Positions 6,080 to 13,135 of a stretch of DNA of 13,310 nt are shown one piece after another. Below the pieces are notes generated by a model. The model had not been told where the DNA came from. It did no database searches and was given only the letters and a program-made list of their open reading frames with translations. The stretch's first letter is position 1, and the number at the start of each line of letters is the position of its first letter. The DNA is from JBCBXA01 sp039816825 (GTDB taxonomy: Bacteria > Pseudomonadota > Alphaproteobacteria > Rhizobiales > Rhizobiaceae), in NCBI GenBank assembly GCA_039816825.1, contig JBCBXA010000081.1:1-13310 (forward strand), given 5' to 3'. Position numbers and translations under genes: made by a program.

Positions 6080-8488
6080 ATGCCGACCTTCTCCGATAGC
6101 CTTGAAAAGGCGCTGCACCAGGCGATCCGCCTGGCCAATGATTTCAATCAGGAGTTTGCCACCCTGGAGCATTTGCTTTTGGCGCTGGTGGACGATGAAG
6201 ATGCATCCAACGTGCTGCGTGCATGTGGCGTTAGCCGCGACAAACTGCGCAAGGATCTGCAGGACTATATCGAGACCGAGCTGTCCAGCATCGAAAACGA
6301 AAGCCCCGGCGAAGACAGCCGCCCGACGGCCGCATTCCATCGCGTCATCCAGCGCGCTGTCATTCACGTTCAATCGTCCGGCCGTGATGAAGTGACCGGT
6401 GCCAATGTGCTGGTGGCAATCTTTGCTGAGCGAGAAAGCAATGCGGCTTACTTCCTGCAAGAGCAGGACATGACGCGCTTTGACGCCGTGAACTACATTT
6501 CCCATGGCATAGCCAAACGCCCCGGCGAGAGCGGTGGCCGCACGCCGGAGGGCGCGGAAGATGCCGAAGGTTTGGCGCCGGAAGGCAATAGCGGAGAGGG
6601 CAAAGCCGAGAGCGCACTCGACGCCTACTGTGTCGATCTCAACGCCAAGGCCAAGGACGGCAAGATCGATGTCCTGATCGGGCGCACTGAGGAAGTGAAC
6701 CGCACGATCCAGATCCTTTGCCGCCGCTCAAAGAACAATCCGCTCTATGTCGGTGACCCCGGCGTTGGCAAAACGGCCATCGCCGAGGGGCTTGCCAAAC
6801 GCATTGTCGAAAAGGAAGTGCCGGACGTCCTGCAAGAGGCCGTCATCTACTCCCTCGATATGGGTGCGCTGCTGGCCGGCACTCGCTATCGCGGCGACTT
6901 TGAAGAGCGGCTCAAGCAGGTTGTGAAAGAACTTGAGGCGCTGCCCAACTCGGTGCTCTTCATCGATGAGATCCACACCGTTATCGGCGCGGGAGCAACG
7001 TCTGGCGGAGCGATGGATGCGTCCAACCTGCTCAAGCCAGCCTTGTCGTCCGGCGCGATCCGTTGCATCGGCTCCACGACCTATAAGGAGTATCGGAACT
7101 TCTTCGAGAAGGACCGGGCGCTTGTGCGACGTTTCCAGAAGATCGATGTCAACGAGCCATCTATTGCCGATGCCATCGATATTCTGAAGGGTCTGAAGCC
7201 TTATTTCGAGGAATTCCATTCCATCAAGTACACGGCCGACGCCATCAAGACGGCGGTTGAGCTCTCTTCGCGCTACATCAATGACCGCAAGCTGCCCGAC
7301 AAAGCCATCGACGTGCTTGATGAAACAGGCGCGAGCCAGAAGCTTCTCCCAGAGAACAAGCGCCGTAAGCAGATCGGTGTGAAGGAGATCGAGGAAACGA
7401 TCGCCACGATGGCCCGCATTCCACCGAAAACCGTTTCGACGGACGATGTGGAAGTTCTGTCCAACCTGACGGCGCAGCTCAAGCGCGTCGTCTATGGTCA
7501 GGACAATGCCATCGAAGCGCTCTCCGCTGCCATCAAGATGGCAAGAGCAGGGCTGCGTGAACCGAACAAGCCGATCGGCTCCTACCTGTTCAGCGGCCCA
7601 ACGGGTGTTGGTAAAACGGAAGTGGCGCAGCAGCTTGCGTCATCGCTTGGTGTGAAGCTCCTCCGATTCGACATGTCGGAATATATGGAGCGCCACACGG
7701 TTTCGCGGCTGCTCGGTGCGCCTCCCGGCTATGTGGGCTTTGACCAGGGTGGTCTGCTGACCGATGGCGTCGACCAGCATCCACACTGCGTGTTGCTGCT
7801 TGATGAGATCGAGAAGGCCCATCCAGACCTCTTCAACATCCTGTTGCAGGTGATGGATAACGGCAAGCTGACGGACAATAATGGCAAGGAAGTCGATTTC
7901 CGGAACGTGATCCTGATCATGACCTCCAACGCGGGCGCCGCCGACATGGAGAAAGCGCCCATCGGCTTCAACCGCGCCAAGCGGGAAGGCGAGGATGAAG
8001 AGGCGATCAACCGCCTGTTCACACCGGAATTCCGCAACCGCCTGGACCAGATCATTGCGTTCAGCGCGCTGCCCATGCCCGTTGTTCACAAGGTTGTCGA
8101 GAAGTTCGTCATGCAGCTGGAAGCCCAGCTGGCGGATCGCAACGTCACGTTCGAGTTGAGCGATGCGGCCACGGCATGGCTGGCCGAACGTGGCTACGAC
8201 TCCAAAATGGGCGCGCGTCCGCTGGGCCGCCTCATCCAGAAGGAGATCAAACAGCCGCTGGCTGACGAGTTGCTCTTTGGCAAACTCGCCAAGGGTGGAA
8301 CAGTCAAAGTCGGCGTGAAAACCGAGGATGGCGCGAAAGTTCTGGACCTCGAGGCGATTTCGGAATCAGACCTGCGGCCATCCAAACCGGCAAAGCCAAA
8401 GGCTGCCAAAAAGCCCGCTCCCAAGAAGCGGGGCGGCGGCAAGGATGGCGGAGCCCGGCAGTCAGTGCCAAAAGTCCCGGCCAGCTAG
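6080..8488 (+). CDS. clpA: ClpA, AAA+ unfoldase of the ClpAP protease
   Basis: This 802-residue cytoplasmic hexameric ATPase unfolds substrates and threads them into ClpP, with ClpS supplying N-degron clients. Order: Clp N-domain repeats (about 1-145), an acidic glycine-rich linker (about 150-178), AAA1 with Walker A GDPGVGKT (225-232) and Walker B Asp296-Glu297, then AAA2 with Walker A GPTGVGKT (506-513) and Walker B Asp575-Glu576. There is no ClpB-type middle coiled coil. The ClpP-docking loop is present as I-G-F (628-630), where E. coli has IGL. The last ~37 residues (from about 766) are rich in Lys, Pro, Ala and Gly. This tail is absent from E. coli ClpA (758 residues) and accounts for most of the extra length. 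AAAGGAG 5 nt before the ATG supports the start. A strong terminator follows. Confidence 0.97.
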   Translation: MPTFSDSLEKALHQAIRLANDFNQEFATLEHLLLALVDDEDASNVLRACGVSRDKLRKDLQDYIETELSSIENESPGEDSRPTAAFHRVIQRAVIHVQSSGRDEVTGANVLVAIFAERESNAAYFLQEQDMTRFDAVNYISHGIAKRPGESGGRTPEGAEDAEGLAPEGNSGEGKAESALDAYCVDLNAKAKDGKIDVLIGRTEEVNRTIQILCRRSKNNPLYVGDPGVGKTAIAEGLAKRIVEKEVPDVLQEAVIYSLDMGALLAGTRYRGDFEERLKQVVKELEALPNSVLFIDEIHTVIGAGATSGGAMDASNLLKPALSSGAIRCIGSTTYKEYRNFFEKDRALVRRFQKIDVNEPSIADAIDILKGLKPYFEEFHSIKYTADAIKTAVELSSRYINDRKLPDKAIDVLDETGASQKLLPENKRRKQIGVKEIEETIATMARIPPKTVSTDDVEVLSNLTAQLKRVVYGQDNAIEALSAAIKMARAGLREPNKPIGSYLFSGPTGVGKTEVAQQLASSLGVKLLRFDMSEYMERHTVSRLLGAPPGYVGFDQGGLLTDGVDQHPHCVLLLDEIEKAHPDLFNILLQVMDNGKLTDNNGKEVDFRNVILIMTSNAGAADMEKAPIGFNRAKREGEDEEAINRLFTPEFRNRLDQIIAFSALPMPVVHKVVEKFVMQLEAQLADRNVTFELSDAATAWLAERGYDSKMGARPLGRLIQKEIKQPLADELLFGKLAKGGTVKVGVKTEDGAKVLDLEAISESDLRPSKPAKPKAAKKPAPKKRGGGKDGGARQSVPKVPAS

Positions 8489-8506
8489 CGCGGTTCGAAA
8501 ATCAAG

Positions 8507-8539
8507 GCCCCGGATGTCAGCGCATCCGGGGCTTTTTTT
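8507..8539 (+). terminator. Intrinsic terminator of the clpS-clpA unit
   Basis: A perfect 10-bp GC-rich stem, GCCCCGGATG (8507-8516) with CATCCGGGGC (8523-8532), has a 6-nt loop and is followed at once by seven T residues (8533-8539). It begins 18 bp after the clpA stop and separates clpA from the gene at 8648. Confidence 0.95.
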
Positions 8540-8566
8540 GTTCTCAGGCCAAGCCCTTAAAGCCCT

Positions 8567-8612
8567 GTCACACAAAGTGACTTCCGTCGCCGCGGCACGA
8601 ACGCAATTGCGT
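8567..8612 (+). promoter_or_regulatory. Inverted repeats upstream of the small gene (candidate operator region)
   Basis: Two inverted repeats lie between the clpA terminator and the 8648 gene: GTCAC-ACAAA-GTGAC (8567-8581) and the perfect 12-bp palindrome ACGCAATTGCGT (8601-8612). The terminator means the next gene needs its own promoter here, so either repeat could bind a dimeric regulator. I see no matched -35/-10 pair. Confidence 0.3.
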
Positions 8613-8647
8613 CGTTTCTCAACCCCGCTTGTATCGAGGAGAAAGCC

Positions 8648-8911
8648 ATGGACCACATCAAAGATCTCAAGAAACTGCGCGACGATGCCCTCAGCCGCCT
8701 TCAGAGCAATCCGGACTATCGTACCCTGCGTGCCCTCACGGCCCTGATTGACGATCTCACACTGATGGACGCGCGTCCGGGTGTCGGCGATCTGCCCAAA
8801 GCCGATGAGAAGGAGCTCGAAGAAGAGCTGTCCTCAGCGGGCTCCGCTAACGGCAAAGGCCCAGGCCGAGTTACCAACTACAGCGCCAGCAGTTCCGCAC
8901 CTGCCAATTGA
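8648..8911 (+). CDS. Small hypothetical acidic/helical protein, 87 aa
   Basis: I do not recognise a named family. The N-terminal half is strongly helical and amphipathic: MDHIKDLKKLRDDALSRLQS leads into N-P-D-Y-R-T-L-R-A-L-T-A-L-I-D-D-L. An acidic patch (E-K-E-L-E-E-E-L) and a low-complexity Ser/Ala/Gly-rich tail follow. There is no signal peptide or membrane segment. GAGGAG lies 6 nt before the ATG, a very good ribosome site, and codon use looks native, so the gene is probably real. It has its own upstream region after the clpA terminator and ends 2 bp from the convergent HIT gene, leaving no room for a separate terminator. The helical head suggests a small dimer or a partner-binding protein, but this is a guess. 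Confidence 0.78.
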   Translation: MDHIKDLKKLRDDALSRLQSNPDYRTLRALTALIDDLTLMDARPGVGDLPKADEKELEEELSSAGSANGKGPGRVTNYSASSSAPAN

Positions 8912-8913
8912 CG

Positions 8914-9348
8914 CTAGATCAGCTGAGCGAATGCGGCGCGGTATTTTTCTGCGTCGCTTTCAAGGCGCTCAGTCGGCGCCATTTCGCTGGCCGGTGGCAG
9001 CAGGGCAACGTCCGCTTTGCGCGGCATCACGTGGACGTGCAGATGAAAAACCATCTGTCCACCAGCGCTCTCTGAATTCTGCTGAACAGTGATGCCATCG
9101 GCGCCGAACGCGATCATCGCAGCCTTGGCCGTCAGCCGCGCGGTCTCTGCAACTGCGGAAAACTCGGCAGGTGTGGCGTCCAATATGTTGCGGACAGGGG
9201 CTTTGGGCAGCACCAGCGCATGGCCCTCGCAGACCGGCATCACATCCATGATGACCTGCGTATGTTCATCTTCATAGACCGTATGACTCGGGATTTCGCC
9301 GCGCAGAATCTTCGCGAAGATGTTCTGGTCGTCATAGGGTTCGGTCAT
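8914..9348 (-). CDS. HIT family nucleotide-binding protein (HinT-like)
   Basis: This 144-residue protein has the full histidine-triad signature Q-M-V-F-H-L-H-V-H-V-M-P-R (residues 98-110). The triad is His102, His104 and His106, and Asn91 and Ser92 sit at the usual positions upstream. The N-terminus (N-I-F-A-K-I-L-R-G-E-I-P, residues 9-20) and V-L-P-K (46-49) are also typical. HIT proteins of this branch hydrolyse or transfer nucleotides from substrates such as adenosine phosphoramidates; the natural substrate is unknown here. Its ATG overlaps the stop of the acyltransferase gene (ATGA, 4 nt), and a GGAG lies shortly upstream inside that gene, so it is the last, coupled gene of a four-gene operon. 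Confidence 0.93.
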   Translation of the reverse strand: MTEPYDDQNIFAKILRGEIPSHTVYEDEHTQVIMDVMPVCEGHALVLPKAPVRNILDATPAEFSAVAETARLTAKAAMIAFGADGITVQQNSESAGGQMVFHLHVHVMPRKADVALLPPASEMAPTERLESDAEKYRAAFAQLI

Positions 9349-10526
9349 GCATCTTCTCCAGCGTGTGGCGCAGCTTTTCGGTATGGACCCATCTGTTCGA
9401 GCATTTCGTTCTCGCGGGCAACTGCCGCCCGCTCCTGCCGCAAGAACCTCTCAATCGCGTCCCGGAAGCCGGGGTGGGGTATAAAGTGAGCCGAATTGGT
9501 TTCCACCGGCAGATAGCCCCGCGCTAACTTGTGAGCGCCTTGTGCGCCAGCTTCCACACGCTTCAGCCCACGCGAGAGCGCGAACTCTATGGCCTGATAG
9601 TAGCAGACCTCGAAGTGCAGGAACGGATGGTGCTCAACGCACCCCCAATTGCGTCCGAACAGCGTGTCGCCGCCGATAAAATTGATGGCGCCCGCCACCG
9701 GCCGACCCTCGCGCCAGGCGAAGATGAGCAGAGTGTCGTCTGCCATTTGCTCACCCATGGCCGAGAAGAACGAGCGGGTGAGGTAGGGCTGACCCCATTT
9801 GCGCGATCCCGTGTCCATGTAAAACTCGAAAAAAGCATCCCAAAGCTCCTCGGTCAGCTCCGCACCCGTGTGCCAGCGGATTTCGATGCCATTGTTGGCG
9901 AGCGCGTCCCGCCGTTCGCGTTTGATGGCCTTGCGTTTGCGCGAAGCGAGGCTGGCAAGGAAGCCGTCAAAGTCGCCATACTCGTCATCTGTCCAGTGGA
10001 ATTGCTGATCTGATCGGATCAGATAGCCCGCCTCTTCGAACGCATCGCGGTCTTCGGTGCCGATGAATGTTGCATGAAGTGTCGAGGTGCCGACCTGTTC
10101 GCAGACTTGAGCGAGCGCGCCTGCCAAAAGTGGCTTCAGTTCGTGCTTGGCTGTCAGCAGCCTCGGCCCTGTCGCGGGAGTGAACGGTACTGAACACTGC
10201 AACTTTGGATAATATTGACCGCCAGCCCGCTCCAAAGCGTCGGCCCAGCCATGGTCGAAGACATATTCGCCCTGGCTGTGCATCTTCACATAGAGAGGCA
10301 CGGCCCCAACCGCTTCATCATCGATTTTGAGCAGAACATGGTGGGGATACCAGCCCGTTCCCTCGCCAACGCAATTTGTATCCTCAAGTGCTTTGAGGAA
10401 GCTGTAGGTGACAAACGGGTTGTAGCTAGGGTGTGTTCGCCCATTGGGATTGGCCAGGCCATCCCATGTCTCGGCGTCAATCTGGTCGAGGGTTCGCAGA
10501 ATTTCTGCTGTGGGTTCAGCGCTCAT
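9345..10526 (-). CDS. FemAB-like / GNAT-fold N-acyltransferase (COG3146-type, DUF482)
   Basis: This 393-residue soluble protein resembles the COG3146 'predicted N-acyltransferase' family (FemAB-like, sometimes labelled peptidogalycan biosynthesis/recognition). Recognisable parts are N-P-F-V-T-Y-S-F-L-K-A-L-E (residues 36-48), D-H-G-W-A-D-A, Y-Y-P-K-L-Q-C-S-V-P-F-T-P-A-T-G-P-R, a basic helix S-R-K-R-K-A-I-K-R-E-R, and the C-terminal acceptor-side stretch V-E-A-G-A-Q-G-A-H-K-L-A-R-G-Y. FemAB relatives transfer amino acids or acyl groups to amines, some of them in peptidoglycan, but the substrate of this branch has not been settled to my knowledge. Its start overlaps the GDPD stop by ATGA and its stop overlaps the HIT start the same way. 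There is no independent ribosome site, so coupling is likely. Confidence 0.88.
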   Translation of the reverse strand: MSAEPTAEILRTLDQIDAETWDGLANPNGRTHPSYNPFVTYSFLKALEDTNCVGEGTGWYPHHVLLKIDDEAVGAVPLYVKMHSQGEYVFDHGWADALERAGGQYYPKLQCSVPFTPATGPRLLTAKHELKPLLAGALAQVCEQVGTSTLHATFIGTEDRDAFEEAGYLIRSDQQFHWTDDEYGDFDGFLASLASRKRKAIKRERRDALANNGIEIRWHTGAELTEELWDAFFEFYMDTGSRKWGQPYLTRSFFSAMGEQMADDTLLIFAWREGRPVAGAINFIGGDTLFGRNWGCVEHHPFLHFEVCYYQAIEFALSRGLKRVEAGAQGAHKLARGYLPVETNSAHFIPHPGFRDAIERFLRQERAAVARENEMLEQMGPYRKAAPHAGEDA

Positions 10527-11272
10527 ACAGAGAATATGGCGTCGGGATCGAACCCTTCAAAGGTGATCTGGTCGGCGTGTTCATAGGTCAGGTGCGCATC
10601 GTCTTCGGTGCGCACCGTCCAGGTTATCACGGGCATCCGATGCTCTCGCCGGGCGCGCGCCACAAAGCTGTTTGGCAGCTGCTTCACGTCGTAACTGATG
10701 AAGGAAATCGGATGTTCGAACGCCTGCTCATGTTCTTCGGCCATGCTGTCGTCGCCCAGAGCAACGAGCCCGATGGGGCAGGGGCAGTGCCGCTCGACCA
10801 AATGCCCGATGATCTCCTGCGAGAAGGACATGGCAGCTGTTCTGCCGCCATACCCGCGAACAGCTTCACTGACGGCCTCGGCAAGCTCTGCATCGTGAGG
10901 CGGTGTGCTTTTCAGTTCGATCACAACCGGCACTCGCCCATCAATCGCACTCAGAATTCTGGGAAGCGTGAGGATCGTGTCGTCGCCGTCAAGGATCGCG
11001 ATCCGAGAGAGTTCTGCGCAGGTGAGCGATGCGACCGGCTCGTTCAGACCGCACATTCGTCGTAGATCGGCGTCGTGAAACACAACGGCCTCTCCATCCT
11101 TGGAGAGTTGGACATCGATCTCGATGGAGTAGCCTGCCTCGGCAGCGGCTTCACAGGCTGACAGAGTGTTCTCGTAGATCTTCTGGTCTGGCTTGTGCAG
11201 GCCGCGGTGTGCGATGGGGCGCGCCGTCAGCCAACTCAGCTTGTCCGGCGCGACCCGCGTGACTTCACCCAT
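10523..11272 (-). CDS. Glycerophosphodiester phosphodiesterase family protein (GDPD)
   Basis: This 249-residue protein starts the catalytic domain almost at once: I-A-H-R-G-L-H (His22, Arg23), then Y-E-N-T (Glu34, Asn35), I-E-I-D-V-Q (Glu51, Asp53) and V-V-F-H-D (His66, Asp67). These are the metal ligands and catalytic histidines of the GDPD fold. GDPDs hydrolyse glycerophosphodiesters to an alcohol and glycerol-3-phosphate, feeding phospholipid turnover. No signal peptide is visible, so it should be cytoplasmic. The ATG shares a base with the RidA stop (TGATG), and its own stop overlaps the next start (ATGA). Length is normal and all key residues are present. Confidence 0.93.
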   Translation of the reverse strand: MGEVTRVAPDKLSWLTARPIAHRGLHKPDQKIYENTLSACEAAAEAGYSIEIDVQLSKDGEAVVFHDADLRRMCGLNEPVASLTCAELSRIAILDGDDTILTLPRILSAIDGRVPVVIELKSTPPHDAELAEAVSEAVRGYGGRTAAMSFSQEIIGHLVERHCPCPIGLVALGDDSMAEEHEQAFEHPISFISYDVKQLPNSFVARARREHRMPVITWTVRTEDDAHLTYEHADQITFEGFDPDAIFSV

Positions 11273-11745
11273 CAGGCCGGCTTCACCGCAATCACGGCAT
11301 CAATCTCAACCGGTACGCCGAGTGGCAGAGAGCCCATGCCAACGGCTGCCCGCGCGTGGCTGCCAATTTCTGAGCCAAACACTTCGACCATCAGATCGGA
11401 CGCCCCGTTGATGACCGCGGGATGCTGTGTGAATTCGGGGGTCGCCGAAACAAACCCTTGCAGCTTGACGACGCGCTCCACTCTGCTCAGATCGCCCAAG
11501 GCATTCTTCGTTGCCGCTATGATCTGAATTGCGCATGATCGCGCTGCCGCCTGGCCTTCTTCAACGCCCAGCCCGTCGCCCAGACGGCCCACCATCGGGC
11601 TGCCATCATCCTGACGCGCAATCTGGCCGCTGATGTAGAGCATGCCGTTGGCCTCTACAGCAGCAACGTAGTTGCCTGCGGCGGCTGATGGCCCAGGCAG
11701 TTCGATGCCCAATTCCGCGAGCCTTGTTTCTGCTGAGTTGGCCAT
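11272..11745 (-). CDS. RidA family protein (YjgF/YER057c/UK114)
   Basis: This 157-residue protein has the RidA fold signature: M-L-Y-I-S-G-Q-I-A (residues 35-43) and a C-terminal S-H-A-R-A-A-V-G-M-G-S-L-P-L-G-V-P-V-E-I-D. Arg132 and Glu147 match the enamine/imine-binding Arg105 and Glu120 of E. coli RidA. RidA trimers hydrolyse reactive 2-aminoacrylate and other imines released by PLP enzymes such as threonine dehydratase. This member is longer at the N-terminus than canonical ~128-residue RidA, so it may belong to a RidA subfamily with another imine substrate. The ATG at 11745 is chosen because AAGGAG lies 6 nt upstream; an ATG at 11775 in frame lies before that site. It is the first gene of the RidA-GDPD-acyltransferase-HIT operon and is divergent from eipB. 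Confidence 0.92.
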   Translation of the reverse strand: MANSAETRLAELGIELPGPSAAAGNYVAAVEANGMLYISGQIARQDDGSPMVGRLGDGLGVEEGQAAARSCAIQIIAATKNALGDLSRVERVVKLQGFVSATPEFTQHPAVINGASDLMVEVFGSEIGSHARAAVGMGSLPLGVPVEIDAVIAVKPA

Positions 11746-11843
11746 TTCACACTCCTTGTGGCTGCAGCGACACATGGCCTTCCGTTCGCCACGCTTTCAG
11801 GCCACAACCTAGTGACGCAAGCGCATTCGGCAATGAGGAAATT
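11746..11843. promoter_or_regulatory. Divergent promoter region between the RidA operon and eipB
   Basis: Only 98 bp separate the two divergent starts, so both promoters and the RidA ribosome site (AAGGAG near 11752-11757) must lie here. TTGTGGC near the left end is mirrored by GCCACAA near 11800, a widely spaced inverted repeat. I could not pick reliable -35/-10 boxes. Confidence 0.4.
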
Positions 11844-12701
11844 ATGAAAGATTGCATTCGGCTCATGGCCGGCCCAACAGCCGCCCTGGCAGTGATGGCT
11901 TCGTCTCACTCACTGGCTGCACCGGGCGATGTGTTATCCGGGTTTGTATCTCACACAGCGGTCTATGAAGTGACGCTTGATGGCAAGGCCGACCGGGCTG
12001 AGGGCATTGAGGGCGCGTCGGGCCGCCTGGTCTATGAACTGGAGGGCAACGCCTGCGAAGGCTTTGCGACCCGCTTCCGGTTTGTTCTGAACTTTGCCGC
12101 AGGCGATACCGAAGTGCTCAGCGATCAGCAGACCACCACCTTTGAAGCGGCGGACGGTTCAACCTTTGATTTTGCCACCAAGGTATTCACCAACCGACAG
12201 TTGGACCGACAGACGGTCGGGTCCGCCGCCCTCGACGATGATGAACTCACGGTCCGGTTGCGTAAACCCGAGAGCGAAGAAGTGGAGCTTGTCGGGGCGC
12301 TTTTTCCCAACCAGCACCTGGCGGCCATCATTGATGCGGCCAAGAACGGGGAGACCTTTGTGCGCGCTCAGATTTTTGATGGCGCGGATAACGGCACCGA
12401 GACCTTTTTCACCCAAAGCGTGATTGGGCGGCCGCGAACGGGAATTTCCGACGACACTCCAGAGACCGATGTGCTGCCAGCTGACATTGCATCGGCCAAA
12501 TGGTGGCCGGTCAGCGTGAGCTATTTCAAGGAAACGGCTTCAGGTCGGGAGAGCGGTGGTGAAAATGAGCCGTTCTACTCAGTCTCGTTCAAACTGTACG
12601 AGAACGGATTTAGCCGCGATTTGCGTATGTACTACACCGATTTTGCGCTCAAAGCGACGCTGACGGAGATCGAAACAGCCGATGGGCCGGCGGATTGCTA
12701 G
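11844..12701 (+). CDS. eipB: EipB-type periplasmic envelope-integrity protein (DUF1849)
   Basis: This 285-residue secreted protein is of the DUF1849 family. The prototype, EipB of Brucella, is a periplasmic beta-spiral protein needed for envelope integrity. Residues 1-26 form a signal peptide with likely cleavage after S-L-A-A. Family features are H-T-A-V-Y-E-V-T-L (37-45), A-S-G-R-L-V-Y-E-L (58-66) and N-A-C-E-G-F (69-74), then many alternating beta strands. There are two mature cysteines, Cys71 and the final residue Cys285. They fit the conserved disulfide reported for Brucella EipB. The ATG at 11844 is preceded by GAGGA 4 nt upstream and gives a proper signal peptide; in-frame starts further left would run through the RidA promoter and destroy the signal. 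It is transcribed away from the RidA operon. Confidence 0.93.
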   Translation: MKDCIRLMAGPTAALAVMASSHSLAAPGDVLSGFVSHTAVYEVTLDGKADRAEGIEGASGRLVYELEGNACEGFATRFRFVLNFAAGDTEVLSDQQTTTFEAADGSTFDFATKVFTNRQLDRQTVGSAALDDDELTVRLRKPESEEVELVGALFPNQHLAAIIDAAKNGETFVRAQIFDGADNGTETFFTQSVIGRPRTGISDDTPETDVLPADIASAKWWPVSVSYFKETASGRESGGENEPFYSVSFKLYENGFSRDLRMYYTDFALKATLTEIETADGPADC

Positions 12702-12928
12702 GAATATGACCCAATTTTGAAATATTCTTGCCAGTCAAATGACCGCATGACCTTCGGTCTCATTTAAGGTACACTGAGGCTCGACCATGCTTTGAATACC
12801 CCCGGCGCGCGAGCGAACGGCTGAGATCGATAACTCTGCAGACCATGGCGACTAAACAGTTGATGCACACGGCCAGGCGGCAAGAGGGGTGTGTGGATCG
12901 GCGCAAGGCCATGAAAGGATTATCATCA
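12702..12928 (+). promoter_or_regulatory. Region upstream of the cold-shock gene
   Basis: This 227-bp gap begins AT-rich (12703-12770), with a small imperfect stem around ATGACC-TTC-GGTCTCAT (about 12747-12763) that might be a weak end for eipB. It becomes GC-rich before a purine-rich ribosome site, AAAGGA (about 12914-12919). The promoter of the cold-shock gene should lie in the AT-rich part. Cold-shock mRNAs often have long structured leaders, and the 100-150 nt available here would allow one, but I cannot show it. Confidence 0.35.
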
Positions 12929-13132
12929 ATGGCAACCGGAACAGTAAAGTGGTTCAACACAACCAAGGGCTACGGCTTCATCGAGCCAGATGAGGGCGGC
13001 AAGGACGTTTTCGTTCACATCTCGCAGGTGCAGCGCTCTGGCATGACGGAAGTCACCGAAGGCCAGAAGCTCTCCTACGAGCTGGTCGAGGATCGCGGCA
13101 AAACATCCGCCGGCAATCTTCAGGCACTCTGA
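12929..13132 (+). CDS. Cold-shock domain protein (CspA family)
   Basis: This 67-residue single cold-shock domain starts M-A-T-G-T-V-K-W-F-N. RNP1 is K-G-Y-G-F-I (13-18) and RNP2 is V-F-V-H-I (27-31), the aromatic surface that binds single-stranded RNA and DNA and melts mRNA structure. The S-A-G-N-L-Q-A-L end is typical of the alphaproteobacterial CspA type. The start at 12929 is set by the conserved N-terminus and by AAAGGA about 9 nt upstream. An in-frame ATG at 12845 would add 28 residues with no family counterpart and I reject it. It ends 3 bp from the stop of the convergent gene at the right edge. Which csp paralogue it is cannot be told. Confidence 0.96.
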   Translation: MATGTVKWFNTTKGYGFIEPDEGGKDVFVHISQVQRSGMTEVTEGQKLSYELVEDRGKTSAGNLQAL

Positions 13133-13135
13133 TCT

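Noticed and set aside
5606..6505. A 299-codon leftward frame opposite clpS and clpA.
   Set aside because: It is antisense to two strongly recognised genes, and its composition is that of a codon shadow with no domain.
11688..11843. A longer in-frame start for eipB reaching into the RidA gene.
   Set aside because: It would bury the signal peptide, cross the divergent RidA promoter and start, and ignore the GAGGA site before 11844.
12845..12928. An in-frame ATG at 12845 would extend the cold-shock protein by 28 residues.
   Set aside because: Cold-shock proteins of this type start at M-A-T-G-T-V-K-W-F, a ribosome site lies just before 12929, and the added residues have no family counterpart.
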